From the NCBI RefSeq assembly GCF_041679265.1, contig NZ_JBGFSM010000014.1:65861-129860 (forward strand): a stretch of DNA of 64,000 bases. The letters are read 5' to 3'. The notes under the pieces were generated by a model. The model was not told the DNA's origin and searched no databases. It was given only the letters and a program-made list of their open reading frames with translations. Positions 25,686 through 34,073 of the stretch are shown here, piece by piece; position 1 is the first letter of the stretch, and every line of letters begins with the position of its first letter. A program made the translations under genes and the position numbers. This DNA is from Autumnicola sp041679265 (GTDB lineage Bacteria > Bacteroidota > Bacteroidia > Flavobacteriales > Flavobacteriaceae).

Positions 25686-27083
25686 TCAGGAAATCTTCAC
25701 ATAGGCGTTAATAATATCTTTAACGCTTTTTCTTCTAAAGATTTCAGGAAAGAGTTCTTCAATGATAATATAATATTCGGCATCTATGCGCAATGCATTC
25801 TTAAGATGATAATAAGCTTTGTCTGCTTCATTTAAACAGAAGTACAAGCCGGAAAGCCGATATTCAATTTCGGCTGTTTCAGGATAAAATTCCATTGCCT
25901 GTAAAAGATTTTGTACAGCTGTTTCAAACTCACCAAGCCCAATAAGGATATCACATCTCCTAATCCAGGTTTCCAGTTCGTAATTCCCCAGCTCAAGGCT
26001 TTTCTTGTAACCCTGTTCTGCTTCTTCATAAAAATTTAACCGGCTATTGATCTTGGCATAACGCTTCCAGTAAAGCACATTTTCCTCATCTATGTTAATG
26101 GCTTTGTTGATGTAGTATAACGCCTTCTGGAAATTCATCTTCTTAACGTAAAAATCTGTAATGGCAATCCAGCCTTTATCTAAAAGCGGATCTTCATGCA
26201 CCGTTTTGCGATAGTTCTTAAGCGCCAGATCATCTGCTCCCAGTTTTTCATAACATTTGCCTATGCGCAGGTACGCGAAAGATGTTGGATCGTCCAGTTT
26301 AAGGGTAATCTTGTAATTTTCTATCGCCTCATTATACTTGCCTAATTTTTCCAGCACCTTTCCTTTTTCCAGATAGGCGCCCACAAAATAATCATCGCTT
26401 ATTATAGCAAAATCAAACGCCGCCAGAGCCTTCTGGTAATCCTTCAGGTCAAAATACTGCTTACCCACCTGGTGCCAGGCTACTTCGCAATACGGATTTT
26501 TATTAAGGTACATATTAAGATAAGCAATGGCTTCTTCTTTTTGTTCAAGAAAATCAAAGCAGTACATAATATTATATAAGGCAGAATAGTCTTCCTCATC
26601 TGCCTCCAGACATTTCATGAAACTATACTTGGCATTTTCAAAATCTTCAAGAAAAAGATATTCCATGCCTATAAGGGAATGTACATCTGCATCGTCTAAA
26701 GTAATCTCCAGGGCCTTTTCGAGTGTATTAATTGCATCCTGATGTTCATCCCTTTTGGAAAGGATCTGTGCTTTCTGAATATAAATTTCTTCATTCGAAG
26801 CTTCCAGCTCCTGCAGTTCATCTAAAAGGCGGTCTGCAAGGTCCAGTTTATCTTCAAATACAAGAATCTCTACTTTAAACAATTTGAGATTGGTGGAAGC
26901 GGGATGTTGCGCTAACCCCAGTTTTACAGCCTTTTTTGCTAATGCAATTTTGCCGTTCTCCAGATAATGGTGAATGATGTTCTCAAATTCGTTGGAGTCA
27001 AAAAAGAGGACATCGTTTGTTCTAAGCATTGATTCGAAGCGGGTAAGAGAGAAATTGTTGTCTTCGTTATGGCTTAATTGCAT
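25686..27083 (-). CDS. Tetratricopeptide repeat protein
   Basis: 465 residues from ATG 27083 (a TTG two codons upstream is less likely). It contains around ten TPRs, recognisable by W/L..G..Y...A-x4-A patterns such as EVAWHQVGKQYFDLKDYQKALAAFDFAI, AYLRIGKCYEKLGADDLALKNY and WKRYAKINSRLNFYEEAEQGYKK (taken in part). No signal peptide, so a cytoplasmic scaffold is likely. The family is widespread in Flavobacteriaceae with no known partner. It follows the aminotransferase gene by 105 bases. Confidence 0.88.
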   Translation of the reverse strand: MQLSHNEDNNFSLTRFESMLRTNDVLFFDSNEFENIIHHYLENGKIALAKKAVKLGLAQHPASTNLKLFKVEILVFEDKLDLADRLLDELQELEASNEEIYIQKAQILSKRDEHQDAINTLEKALEITLDDADVHSLIGMEYLFLEDFENAKYSFMKCLEADEEDYSALYNIMYCFDFLEQKEEAIAYLNMYLNKNPYCEVAWHQVGKQYFDLKDYQKALAAFDFAIISDDYFVGAYLEKGKVLEKLGKYNEAIENYKITLKLDDPTSFAYLRIGKCYEKLGADDLALKNYRKTVHEDPLLDKGWIAITDFYVKKMNFQKALYYINKAINIDEENVLYWKRYAKINSRLNFYEEAEQGYKKSLELGNYELETWIRRCDILIGLGEFETAVQNLLQAMEFYPETAEIEYRLSGLYFCLNEADKAYYHLKNALRIDAEYYIIIEELFPEIFRRKSVKDIINAYVKIS

Positions 27084-27188
27084 AAACAAGGTATTTCGGG
27101 ATTTCTACTTAACTAAAATTATAAATCATTACCAGCTATTCCCGAAGGCTTTCAATATTGTTGTTAACAAATTAATCAACAGGCGTTG

Positions 27189-28370
27189 CTAGGGATTTAA
27201 CTTATTTAAGACGTCAATAATAATGCCACATCCTTCCCGTATTTCTTCTTCAGAAATGGTGAGGGGAGGAGTGATTCGTATGGCCCGTTTTTCAAATAAA
27301 AGCCAAAAGAGAATAAGCCCTTTATCTTTACATTGCAGAATAACTTCATTAGCGATGTCTTCAGTCTCCACAATGGCTGCAAGCATAAGACCCATGCCTC
27401 TTACCTCTTCAATAAGAGGATGCACCAGCAGCTGCCTGAACAATTTTTCCTTCTGAAGCGCCGCGGCCATTAACCCCGTGCCTGTGATTTCTTTTAACGT
27501 GGCCAGTGCGGCAGCGGCAATTACGGGATGCCCTCCAAAAGTGGTGATATGACCCATTTTAGGGTTGTCCATAAGCAAATCCATTACTTCTTCTGAAGCA
27601 GCAAAAGCGCCAACGGGCATTCCGCCACCCATGCCTTTTCCCAATGCCACGATGTCTGGTTCGACATTAAAGTTCTCAAAGCCAAAAAGTTTGCCCGTTC
27701 TTCCAAATCCGGGCTGGATTTCATCTAATATCAGCAAGGCTCCTGTTTCTAAACATTTTTGTTTTACCTTTATCAGGAAATCTTTCTGCGGAAGAATAAA
27801 TCCTGCACCTCCCTGAATAGTTTCCAGGATTACTGCCGCGGTTTGATTACTAATTTTTTCCAGGTCTTCAAAACTATTGAATTTCAGAAAAGAAATATCG
27901 CCTATCAACGGCCTGAAAGGTGCCATACGCTCCTCCAGGCTCATCAGGCTAAGAGAACCCATGGTATTGCCGTGATAAGCATTTTTAGCGGCGATAATTT
28001 GAGTTCTTCCTGTTGCCCTTCGGGCAAGTTTAAGAGCGCCTTCAATAGCTTCAGTGCCAGAATTGGTAAGATAGGTCTTGCTTAATTTCCCCGGAAGGTT
28101 TGCTGCCAGGAGCCTGCTGAATTCTGTGGCTGGTTCCTGGGCATATTCCCCATAAACCATTACATGCATGTACTTTTCAGCCTGTTCCTTTACCGCATTA
28201 ACCACCGCCGGGTGGCAATGCCCAAGCGAGCAGGCAGAAACACCGGCCACAAAATCCAGATGCCTGCGCCCGTCTGTGGTGTAGATATAAGATCCTTTTG
28301 CCTCCCGCACTTCCAGCCCCAGGGGGTGCGGGGTGGTCTGTGCCTGATATCTTAAAAAGTCATTTTTCAA
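27189..28370 (-). CDS. Class III PLP aminotransferase (acetylornithine/lysine-type)
   Basis: 393 residues. The PLP-binding motif LDEIQPGFGRTGKLFGFE is followed by IVALGKGMGGGMPVGAF with the Schiff-base lysine in ALGKGM. GVSACSLGHCHPAVVNAV near the N-terminus and TNSGTEAIEGALKLAR confirm class III. The substrate (acetylornithine, ornithine or omega-amino acid) is not clear. The start is a TTG at 28370 that overlaps the TGA of the OstA-like gene (TTGA), giving translational coupling; no in-frame ATG fits the homologous N-terminus. Confidence 0.9.
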   Translation of the reverse strand: MKNDFLRYQAQTTPHPLGLEVREAKGSYIYTTDGRRHLDFVAGVSACSLGHCHPAVVNAVKEQAEKYMHVMVYGEYAQEPATEFSRLLAANLPGKLSKTYLTNSGTEAIEGALKLARRATGRTQIIAAKNAYHGNTMGSLSLMSLEERMAPFRPLIGDISFLKFNSFEDLEKISNQTAAVILETIQGGAGFILPQKDFLIKVKQKCLETGALLILDEIQPGFGRTGKLFGFENFNVEPDIVALGKGMGGGMPVGAFAASEEVMDLLMDNPKMGHITTFGGHPVIAAAALATLKEITGTGLMAAALQKEKLFRQLLVHPLIEEVRGMGLMLAAIVETEDIANEVILQCKDKGLILFWLLFEKRAIRITPPLTISEEEIREGCGIIIDVLNKLNP

Positions 28371-30208
28371 TCTTCGTCTTCATTTTTAGTTGCGCTTTGT
28401 AGAAGTTGAGCAGCAGCTTTATTAACCTGCAGCGAGTCCCGGGAGGAGGGGACGGTATCCCTTGAATTTTTCAGATTTTGCTGTATTTCTTCTTCCAGTC
28501 CGCTTTTGGTGGAATCCTGTGGTTTTTCATTCTGAAGGTCTTCCGGGCTTAACCTTGAATTTTCATTCAGCAGCAAATCTTCTTCCCTTTCATCAAAAAA
28601 CTCCTCCTGTTCCTCCGGAAGGGGAATTCCTTCAATTTTCACTAATTGCGGAAGCGGCTGACCTGCAAACAAATCTTCTTTGGTCATAAGCCGTTCCTCG
28701 CCACGCCAGTTAAAGCCGTTTAGCTCCCGCTCATTAACAGGGAAGTCCTCTTCAGGCGTGGTGGAACCTTCAGGATTGGTGAAATAATAAATATCTTCAA
28801 TTTTCCTGTTATTCAGCAGAATTCTGATAGAACTGGAAACGGCGCGATTAATCCCAATAAGCTCCTGCTCGTCATTTCGCATGTAATTGAGCGTTTCAGT
28901 ATTTTTGTTGATATCTACCTGGTAAATTTCGTTATCCCTGAACAGCCCAACCAGTTCCATGCCTTTCACCTGGTTGTAGCCTTCAATGGTGTCTTTTTGT
29001 ATCAGGAAAGCGTTGTTAAAAACCAGCAGGGAGTCCAGTTTTTCAGTTTCAGGATTACTTTTAAGATGGATAGTATCCCCGGTCATCTGGCTTTCGCCAG
29101 ACCACAGCACCGGGCTTCTTCTTTTGCTAATGGAGGTTACGGGGCCAGAATTTAAATTAATCAGTTTGGTAAGGCCGGTTTCCTGGTCTACATATATGGA
29201 GTCGCTTTTCCCGCTCATGTTGGTTTTAAATAAGCGTACATCATAAAATCCCCTGATGATCCTTTTATCGGGTTTCCCCGTGATCATTAAAGTGTCACTA
29301 TGTATAAAAACCGAGTCCTGGTCCTGAAGGGTCGCGGCCACGGGACGTTTGGTTATGATAACCGAATCCCGGTCCCGAAAAACTTCAGCATAATGCCCGG
29401 TGACCACACTGTGGTTAATAGTATCTGTCACTTTTATATTATTGGTGGCAGAGGCAAAATTCCTGCTACGGTCAAAGTACAGACTGTCTCCTTCCACAAT
29501 ACGATTTTCGTAATCTATGCGCGAATTCTTTACAAAATATCCCATATCTGCCCGGGTATCATAGAATCCACGTTCGCAGTACACGGTGCTGGTTTCACCT
29601 TTTATAACCGTGGGCCCATAAAAAAAAGCATGGCCTGTTTCGGAGTACATGTCCATCTGAGTAGAAGTGATCTCGTATTCAGGATTGGTGATAACCACTT
29701 TGGAAACAAAGGAATATTTGTCATCTGCCATATAATACCTGCCAATACGGCTGGTAAGAACATAAGCAGTGTCTATTACCTTACCGCCGCTGCGGTAGTA
29801 GGCCTGCTGCTTCATGCGGTCAAAGAACAAGGTGTCTGTTAATAAAGTGGTTTGAGGCCGCTTCATCACCACATCGCCACTGGCAAAGGCAAATTGGGTG
29901 GTCCCGTTATACTCCGCATATTTGCTGGACATACTTACCGTATCCCCCTGTTTCATCCTTACGTTACCAAAAGCTTTAAAGAAATTGGCCTCATTATAAA
30001 ATACCGCATTATCACACCATACCTCAATTCCCTGATGGGTAAAATGTACCTGGTCTTCTACTTTGCTTAAAATAATAGCACCCGGATATTTTTCCTCATT
30101 CTTAACCTGGCGGTCACTGGTATAATCTATTTTTTTAGCTTCCTGAGCGTAACCCGATAAAAGCGGAATAAAAAGGAGAAAAGACAGGATGAGAAACAGA
30201 TTCTTCAA
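28367..30208 (-). CDS. OstA-like (LptA/OstA N-domain) envelope protein
   Basis: 613 residues with a signal peptide (MKNLFLILSFLLFIPLLSGYAQ) and repeated beta-strand blocks of the OstA/LptA jellyroll: VWCDNAVFYNEANFFKAFGNV, KYAEYNGTTQFAFASGDVVM, MDMYSETGHAFFYGPTVI (taken in part). The C-terminal 120 residues are acidic and low-complexity. OstA-domain proteins carry LPS through the periplasm; the flavobacterial long form is presumed to do this. The start is a TTG, the first codon before the signal peptide. Coupled to the aminotransferase by a 4-base overlap. Confidence 0.88.
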   Translation of the reverse strand: MKNLFLILSFLLFIPLLSGYAQEAKKIDYTSDRQVKNEEKYPGAIILSKVEDQVHFTHQGIEVWCDNAVFYNEANFFKAFGNVRMKQGDTVSMSSKYAEYNGTTQFAFASGDVVMKRPQTTLLTDTLFFDRMKQQAYYRSGGKVIDTAYVLTSRIGRYYMADDKYSFVSKVVITNPEYEITSTQMDMYSETGHAFFYGPTVIKGETSTVYCERGFYDTRADMGYFVKNSRIDYENRIVEGDSLYFDRSRNFASATNNIKVTDTINHSVVTGHYAEVFRDRDSVIITKRPVAATLQDQDSVFIHSDTLMITGKPDKRIIRGFYDVRLFKTNMSGKSDSIYVDQETGLTKLINLNSGPVTSISKRRSPVLWSGESQMTGDTIHLKSNPETEKLDSLLVFNNAFLIQKDTIEGYNQVKGMELVGLFRDNEIYQVDINKNTETLNYMRNDEQELIGINRAVSSSIRILLNNRKIEDIYYFTNPEGSTTPEEDFPVNERELNGFNWRGEERLMTKEDLFAGQPLPQLVKIEGIPLPEEQEEFFDEREEDLLLNENSRLSPEDLQNEKPQDSTKSGLEEEIQQNLKNSRDTVPSSRDSLQVNKAAAQLLQSATKNEDED

Positions 30209-30490
30209 ATGGAAAATTTTGTGTAAAAATAGGGAAAATCAATGGAAGAATAATTGCCCTTTTCACGAGACATTTTACATTAATTGCAGAAGCAAAGAAG
30301 AAGAGGGGATTTTAATTTTCATAATCTCTCTCCTTTTATTTTGTTAATGAATCGTGAAAAAATAAAAAATAATGTAAAAATTGGCAGTTTTTAATAGTTT
30401 ATAGTTTCCTTTAGGAAAACATTAACTCGTGTTTAAAAACTCTCTGCGGTTTCACTTCGTAAGTTTAAGCGTGAACTAAAAATTTTAATT

Positions 30491-31336
30491 ATGAAGAAAC
30501 CAGTTGTAAAGGTCGATTTTCAAGATGAATCGCCAAAAAATGGAAAATTTAAATCCCGGAGGAGATTTATAAAACTAGGAGGACTTGCTTTTGCAGGTTC
30601 CAGTTTTTTGATGTACTCCTGTAGTGAAGATGACGATTTTAACCCGGCAGGACAGGAACCTGACCCTATGGAGCCAGAAGAACCAGAAGAGCCAGAAGAG
30701 CCAGAAGAGCCGGAAGAACCTGCAGCTTTTGATCTTGGAAGCGGAAATATAGGTGTTTTTAACTACGCTTATGCTTTAGAACAATTGGAGGCGGCTTTCT
30801 ATACTGAAGTGGTGGCTAATTTTTATTCTGGGGCTATGGATGTAGATGGTGTATCTGAGGAAGAAACACTCACGGATATTAGAAATCACGAGGTGATTCA
30901 CCGAGAGTTTTTTAAAACTGCCATTCAGGGCTTAGTGGATAATGGAACGATTACACAAGATCAGATGCTACCTGAACTTACTTTTGATTTTTCAGGAGCT
31001 GTAGATTTTTCTAGTAGACAATCTGTTCTTGAAACAGCACGGCTGTTAGAAGATACTGGTGTATCTGCATATAATGGTGCAGGTAGTATTATTACTACTC
31101 CGGAATACTTACTTCTTGCCGGTAAAATTGTTTCGGTTGAAGCAAGACACGCCTCTGCTATTGCTGATTTATTAGAACCGAATACCACTGCGTTTGCTCG
31201 GGATGGAGTATTAGTGGCGTTAAGAGAAGGGGGAGACCCGGCTTACGATAAAGCTCAAATGCCTTCAGAAATCTTACCAGCTGTTGTAGGACTTGATATT
31301 ATTGAGGAAGAATTTACTGCGACTGAGTTACCATAA
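30491..31336 (+). CDS. Tat-exported ferritin-like protein, copy 1
   Basis: 281 residues. A twin-arginine signal, KSRRRFIKLGGLAFAGSSF (about 22-40), is followed by a Cys (YSC) that may be a lipid site. Next comes an acidic linker of EPEEP repeats (about 57-77). The four-helix ferritin-like domain shows EQLEAAFY, HEVIHREFF and VEARHAS, supplying the Glu/His di-iron pattern. The fold (PF13668-type) occurs in stress-related secreted proteins; iron binding or oxidase activity is not shown. Base use looks A/T-rich relative to neighbours. Copy 2 follows after 37 bases. Confidence 0.88.
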   Translation: MKKPVVKVDFQDESPKNGKFKSRRRFIKLGGLAFAGSSFLMYSCSEDDDFNPAGQEPDPMEPEEPEEPEEPEEPEEPAAFDLGSGNIGVFNYAYALEQLEAAFYTEVVANFYSGAMDVDGVSEEETLTDIRNHEVIHREFFKTAIQGLVDNGTITQDQMLPELTFDFSGAVDFSSRQSVLETARLLEDTGVSAYNGAGSIITTPEYLLLAGKIVSVEARHASAIADLLEPNTTAFARDGVLVALREGGDPAYDKAQMPSEILPAVVGLDIIEEEFTATELP

Positions 31337-31373
31337 ACTCAATTAAATTATTTATCAACTTTAAAAAACAATT

Positions 31374-32213
31374 ATGAAATTTATAAAGCTTTTAGAAAAT
31401 TTAGCTGATAAAGAATCTCTCGCGGCAAATACTTCCAGAAGGGATGCTTTTAAGCAATTTAAAAATATAGGTAAAGATGTAGCACTCGCTTCTATTCCGT
31501 TTGGTTTGGCAGCTACTAGTTCCAAAACTAAGGCAGCAACTGCTGCAATGAGTAGTGCGATGTTTCAGGCATCTCCAACAGATGTATTGAATTTTGCACT
31601 TACACTGGAATATTTAGAAAGAAATTTCTATCGTATGGCTTTAGATACAGACGGTCTGATTCCAGATGAACACAGGGATGTTTTTGCTCAAATTTCCAAA
31701 CATGAAGACGATCATGTGGAGTTTTTAATGGGTGCATTAGGTGATGATGCTATTGCAGAACCAACTTTTGATTTTACCGGAAAAGGATTGAATCTTGATA
31801 CCTTCTCAAACTATCAAACTTTTCTAGCCTTGTCTCAAGGTTTCGAGGACACTGGAGTAAGAGCCTATAAAGGCCAAGCTGGTGCTTTAATGGATGACGA
31901 CAATTTGTTAACGTACGCTCTTCAAATTCATTCTGTTGAAGCTCGTCACGCTTCCCAAGTAAGAAGGATGCGAGGAGAGAAAGGGTGGATTGTTCAAAAT
32001 AATACAACTATTCCAGATGCCTTTGCAGGTATATATGCAGGAGAACAAAATACAGAGCAAGGAGGTGTAGATCTTGCTGGAATGTTTGATGATTTTGGAG
32101 GAAATGATGCAATAACGGCAGCATTTGACGAGCCATTGACTATGGATGAGGTAAATGCTATTGCTTCCAATTTTATTGTAATGGATAGTGACGGTGAAGA
32201 TAGCGAAGATTAG
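31374..32213 (+). CDS. Tat-type ferritin-like protein, copy 2
   Basis: 279 residues, paralogous to the gene before. The N-terminus has TSRRDAFKQFKNIGKD followed by a hydrophobic segment (VALASIPFGLAATSS) that resembles a Tat signal, though with an extra residue after the RR. The ferritin-like bundle carries LTLEYLERNFY, KHEDDHVEF and VEARHASQV as possible metal ligands. No EPEEP linker. The two genes probably form one transcript that ends at the strong hairpin 29 bases downstream. Confidence 0.87.
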   Translation: MKFIKLLENLADKESLAANTSRRDAFKQFKNIGKDVALASIPFGLAATSSKTKAATAAMSSAMFQASPTDVLNFALTLEYLERNFYRMALDTDGLIPDEHRDVFAQISKHEDDHVEFLMGALGDDAIAEPTFDFTGKGLNLDTFSNYQTFLALSQGFEDTGVRAYKGQAGALMDDDNLLTYALQIHSVEARHASQVRRMRGEKGWIVQNNTTIPDAFAGIYAGEQNTEQGGVDLAGMFDDFGGNDAITAAFDEPLTMDEVNAIASNFIVMDSDGEDSED

Positions 32214-32241
32214 ATAAAGTTCACAAAAACTGTTATAAAGG

Positions 32242-32273
32242 AAAAGGCTGTTTCGAGAGAAACAGCCTTTTTT
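32242..32273. terminator. Terminator after the ferritin-like pair
   Basis: Perfect 13-bp stem (AAAAGGCTGTTTC, 32242-32254, with its complement, 32259-32271) with a GAGA loop and a T-run on the plus side; A-rich on the left arm so may also work for purA coming the other way. Confidence 0.85.
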
Positions 32274-32303
32274 AGATTTTTAGATCTTTAGCAGAAATCA
32301 ACG

Positions 32304-33575
32304 CTAAAGTTTAATGGTTTGTTTCCTATCCGGTCCTACGGAAGCAATTGAAACAGGAACCTGTAATTCTTTTTCAAGAAACTTTACATATTCATTGAAT
32401 TCTTCAGGCAGTTCTGAAGCTTCTGTCATTTTAGTCAAATCTGCCGCCCAGCCTTTCATTTCAGTATAAACGGGGGTCACATTTTCAGCTTCAATATTAA
32501 AAGGGAGGTGTTTAATTTCTTCGCCTCTGTAGTTATAGGCAGTGCAAATTTTAAGGGTCTCGAATCCGCTCAATACATCTCCTTTCATCATGATAAGCTG
32601 CGTGATACCATTTACCTGTACGGCATATTTTAATGCCACAAGGTCAAGCCATCCGCATCTTCTTGGCCTTCCGGTTGTGGCACCAAATTCATTGCCCACA
32701 CGCCCCATGGTTTTACCATCTTCATCAAAAAGTTCAGTAGGGAAAGGGCCACTGCCCACCCTGGTGGTGTAAGCTTTAAAAATTCCAAAGGCTTCTCCTA
32801 TTTGTCGCGGTGCCACTCCAAGACCTGTGCAGGCACCGGCTGCAGTGGTGTTTGATGAAGTAACAAAAGGATATGTTCCAAAATCTATATCCAGTAACGA
32901 ACCCTGTGCACCTTCAGCTAAAATAGTTTTACCTTCTGCCTGCGCTCTTTGAAGATAGTCTTCACTGTCTATAAAGGTTAATTCTTTCAACACTTTTACA
33001 GAATCAAAGAATTCCTTTTCCAGTTCAGCAAGATTATATTGAACATCTACGTTATAGAATTCAATCATTTTTTCATGCTTATTGGCTAAGGACCGATATT
33101 TATCTTCCCAGTCATCCAGTTCCAGGTCTCCCACCCTTAAACCGTTTCTTCCGGTTTTATCCATATAAGTAGGGCCAATTCCTTTAAGGGTAGAGCCAAT
33201 TTTGGCTTTTCCTTTGGAAGCTTCAGAAGCTGCATCTAAAAGGCGGTGGGTAGGCAGTATAATATGTGCCTTTCTGGAAATTAGCAGGTTGGTTTTATAA
33301 TCAACTTTATGCTTATCCAGGTTTTTTAATTCTTTATTAAAGATAACGGGATCAATAACCACCCCGTTTCCAACAAGATTAATAGTGCCGGGATGAAAGA
33401 TTCCTGATGGAATTGTGTGTAGCACATGTTTTTGACCATCAAATTCCAAAGTATGGCCGGCATTTGGCCCTCCCTGGAATCTCGCTATAATATCATATTT
33501 TGAAGTGAATACATCAACAATTTTTCCTTTTCCTTCGTCGCCCCACTGGAGCCCGAGAAGTAAATCTACCGCCAT
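32304..33575 (-). CDS. purA: Adenylosuccinate synthase
   Basis: 423 residues. The signature QWGDEGKGK (10-18) holds the catalytic Asp and P-loop, and the C-terminal KGDVLSGFETLKICTAY and PVSIASVGPDRKQTI are typical. It joins IMP and aspartate with GTP to form adenylosuccinate, the first step to AMP. The ATG at 33575 directly follows the stop of the Fur gene (TAA-ATG, no gap), so the two are in one transcript. Confidence 0.97.
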   Translation of the reverse strand: MAVDLLLGLQWGDEGKGKIVDVFTSKYDIIARFQGGPNAGHTLEFDGQKHVLHTIPSGIFHPGTINLVGNGVVIDPVIFNKELKNLDKHKVDYKTNLLISRKAHIILPTHRLLDAASEASKGKAKIGSTLKGIGPTYMDKTGRNGLRVGDLELDDWEDKYRSLANKHEKMIEFYNVDVQYNLAELEKEFFDSVKVLKELTFIDSEDYLQRAQAEGKTILAEGAQGSLLDIDFGTYPFVTSSNTTAAGACTGLGVAPRQIGEAFGIFKAYTTRVGSGPFPTELFDEDGKTMGRVGNEFGATTGRPRRCGWLDLVALKYAVQVNGITQLIMMKGDVLSGFETLKICTAYNYRGEEIKHLPFNIEAENVTPVYTEMKGWAADLTKMTEASELPEEFNEYVKFLEKELQVPVSIASVGPDRKQTIKL

Positions 33576-34043
33576 TTAATTTGGGTTATTGGGTTCTTCT
33601 TTTTTGTTGCCGTAAAAATATAAAGAATGTTTGGTAATCTCTATATCAAAAACCTCTTCTATGGTTTTTTTAATGGACTGTATGCGGGGATCGCAGAATT
33701 CTATTACTTCTCCGGAATCTGTAAGAATAATATGGTCGTGATTCCTGTCGAAATAAGATTTTTCGTACTGGGCCTGGTTTTGGCCAAACTGGTGCTTTCT
33801 TACCAGTCCGCAACCCAGCAGTAATTCTATAGTATTGTAGAGGGTGGCGCGGCTTACCCGGTATTTCTTATTCTTCATTTTAATATAAAGCGACTCTATA
33901 TCAAAATGATCGTCATTGTTATAAATTTCCTGGAGTATAGCAAAACGTTCAGGTGTCTTTCTATGCCCTTTATCTTCCAGGTACTTGGTAAATACGTTTT
34001 TCACGACCGCCTGGTCGTTTTTATTTACAACTTTTTTACTCAT
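33576..34043 (-). CDS. Fur family transcriptional regulator
   Basis: 155 residues with a winged-helix domain (GHRKTPERFAILQEIY, RVSRATLYNTIELLLGCGLVRKH) and a dimer part with the metal-binding FDRNHDHIILTDSGEVIEFCDPRI. The CxxC structural zinc pair of many Fur/PerR proteins is absent (only two isolated Cys). Whether it senses Fe, peroxide or another signal is not readable. It sits between relA/spoT and purA in an operon. Confidence 0.9.
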   Translation of the reverse strand: MSKKVVNKNDQAVVKNVFTKYLEDKGHRKTPERFAILQEIYNNDDHFDIESLYIKMKNKKYRVSRATLYNTIELLLGCGLVRKHQFGQNQAQYEKSYFDRNHDHIILTDSGEVIEFCDPRIQSIKKTIEEVFDIEITKHSLYFYGNKKEEPNNPN

Positions 34044-34073
34044 AATTCTTCCTCCAAAAACAAATGTATAGGA

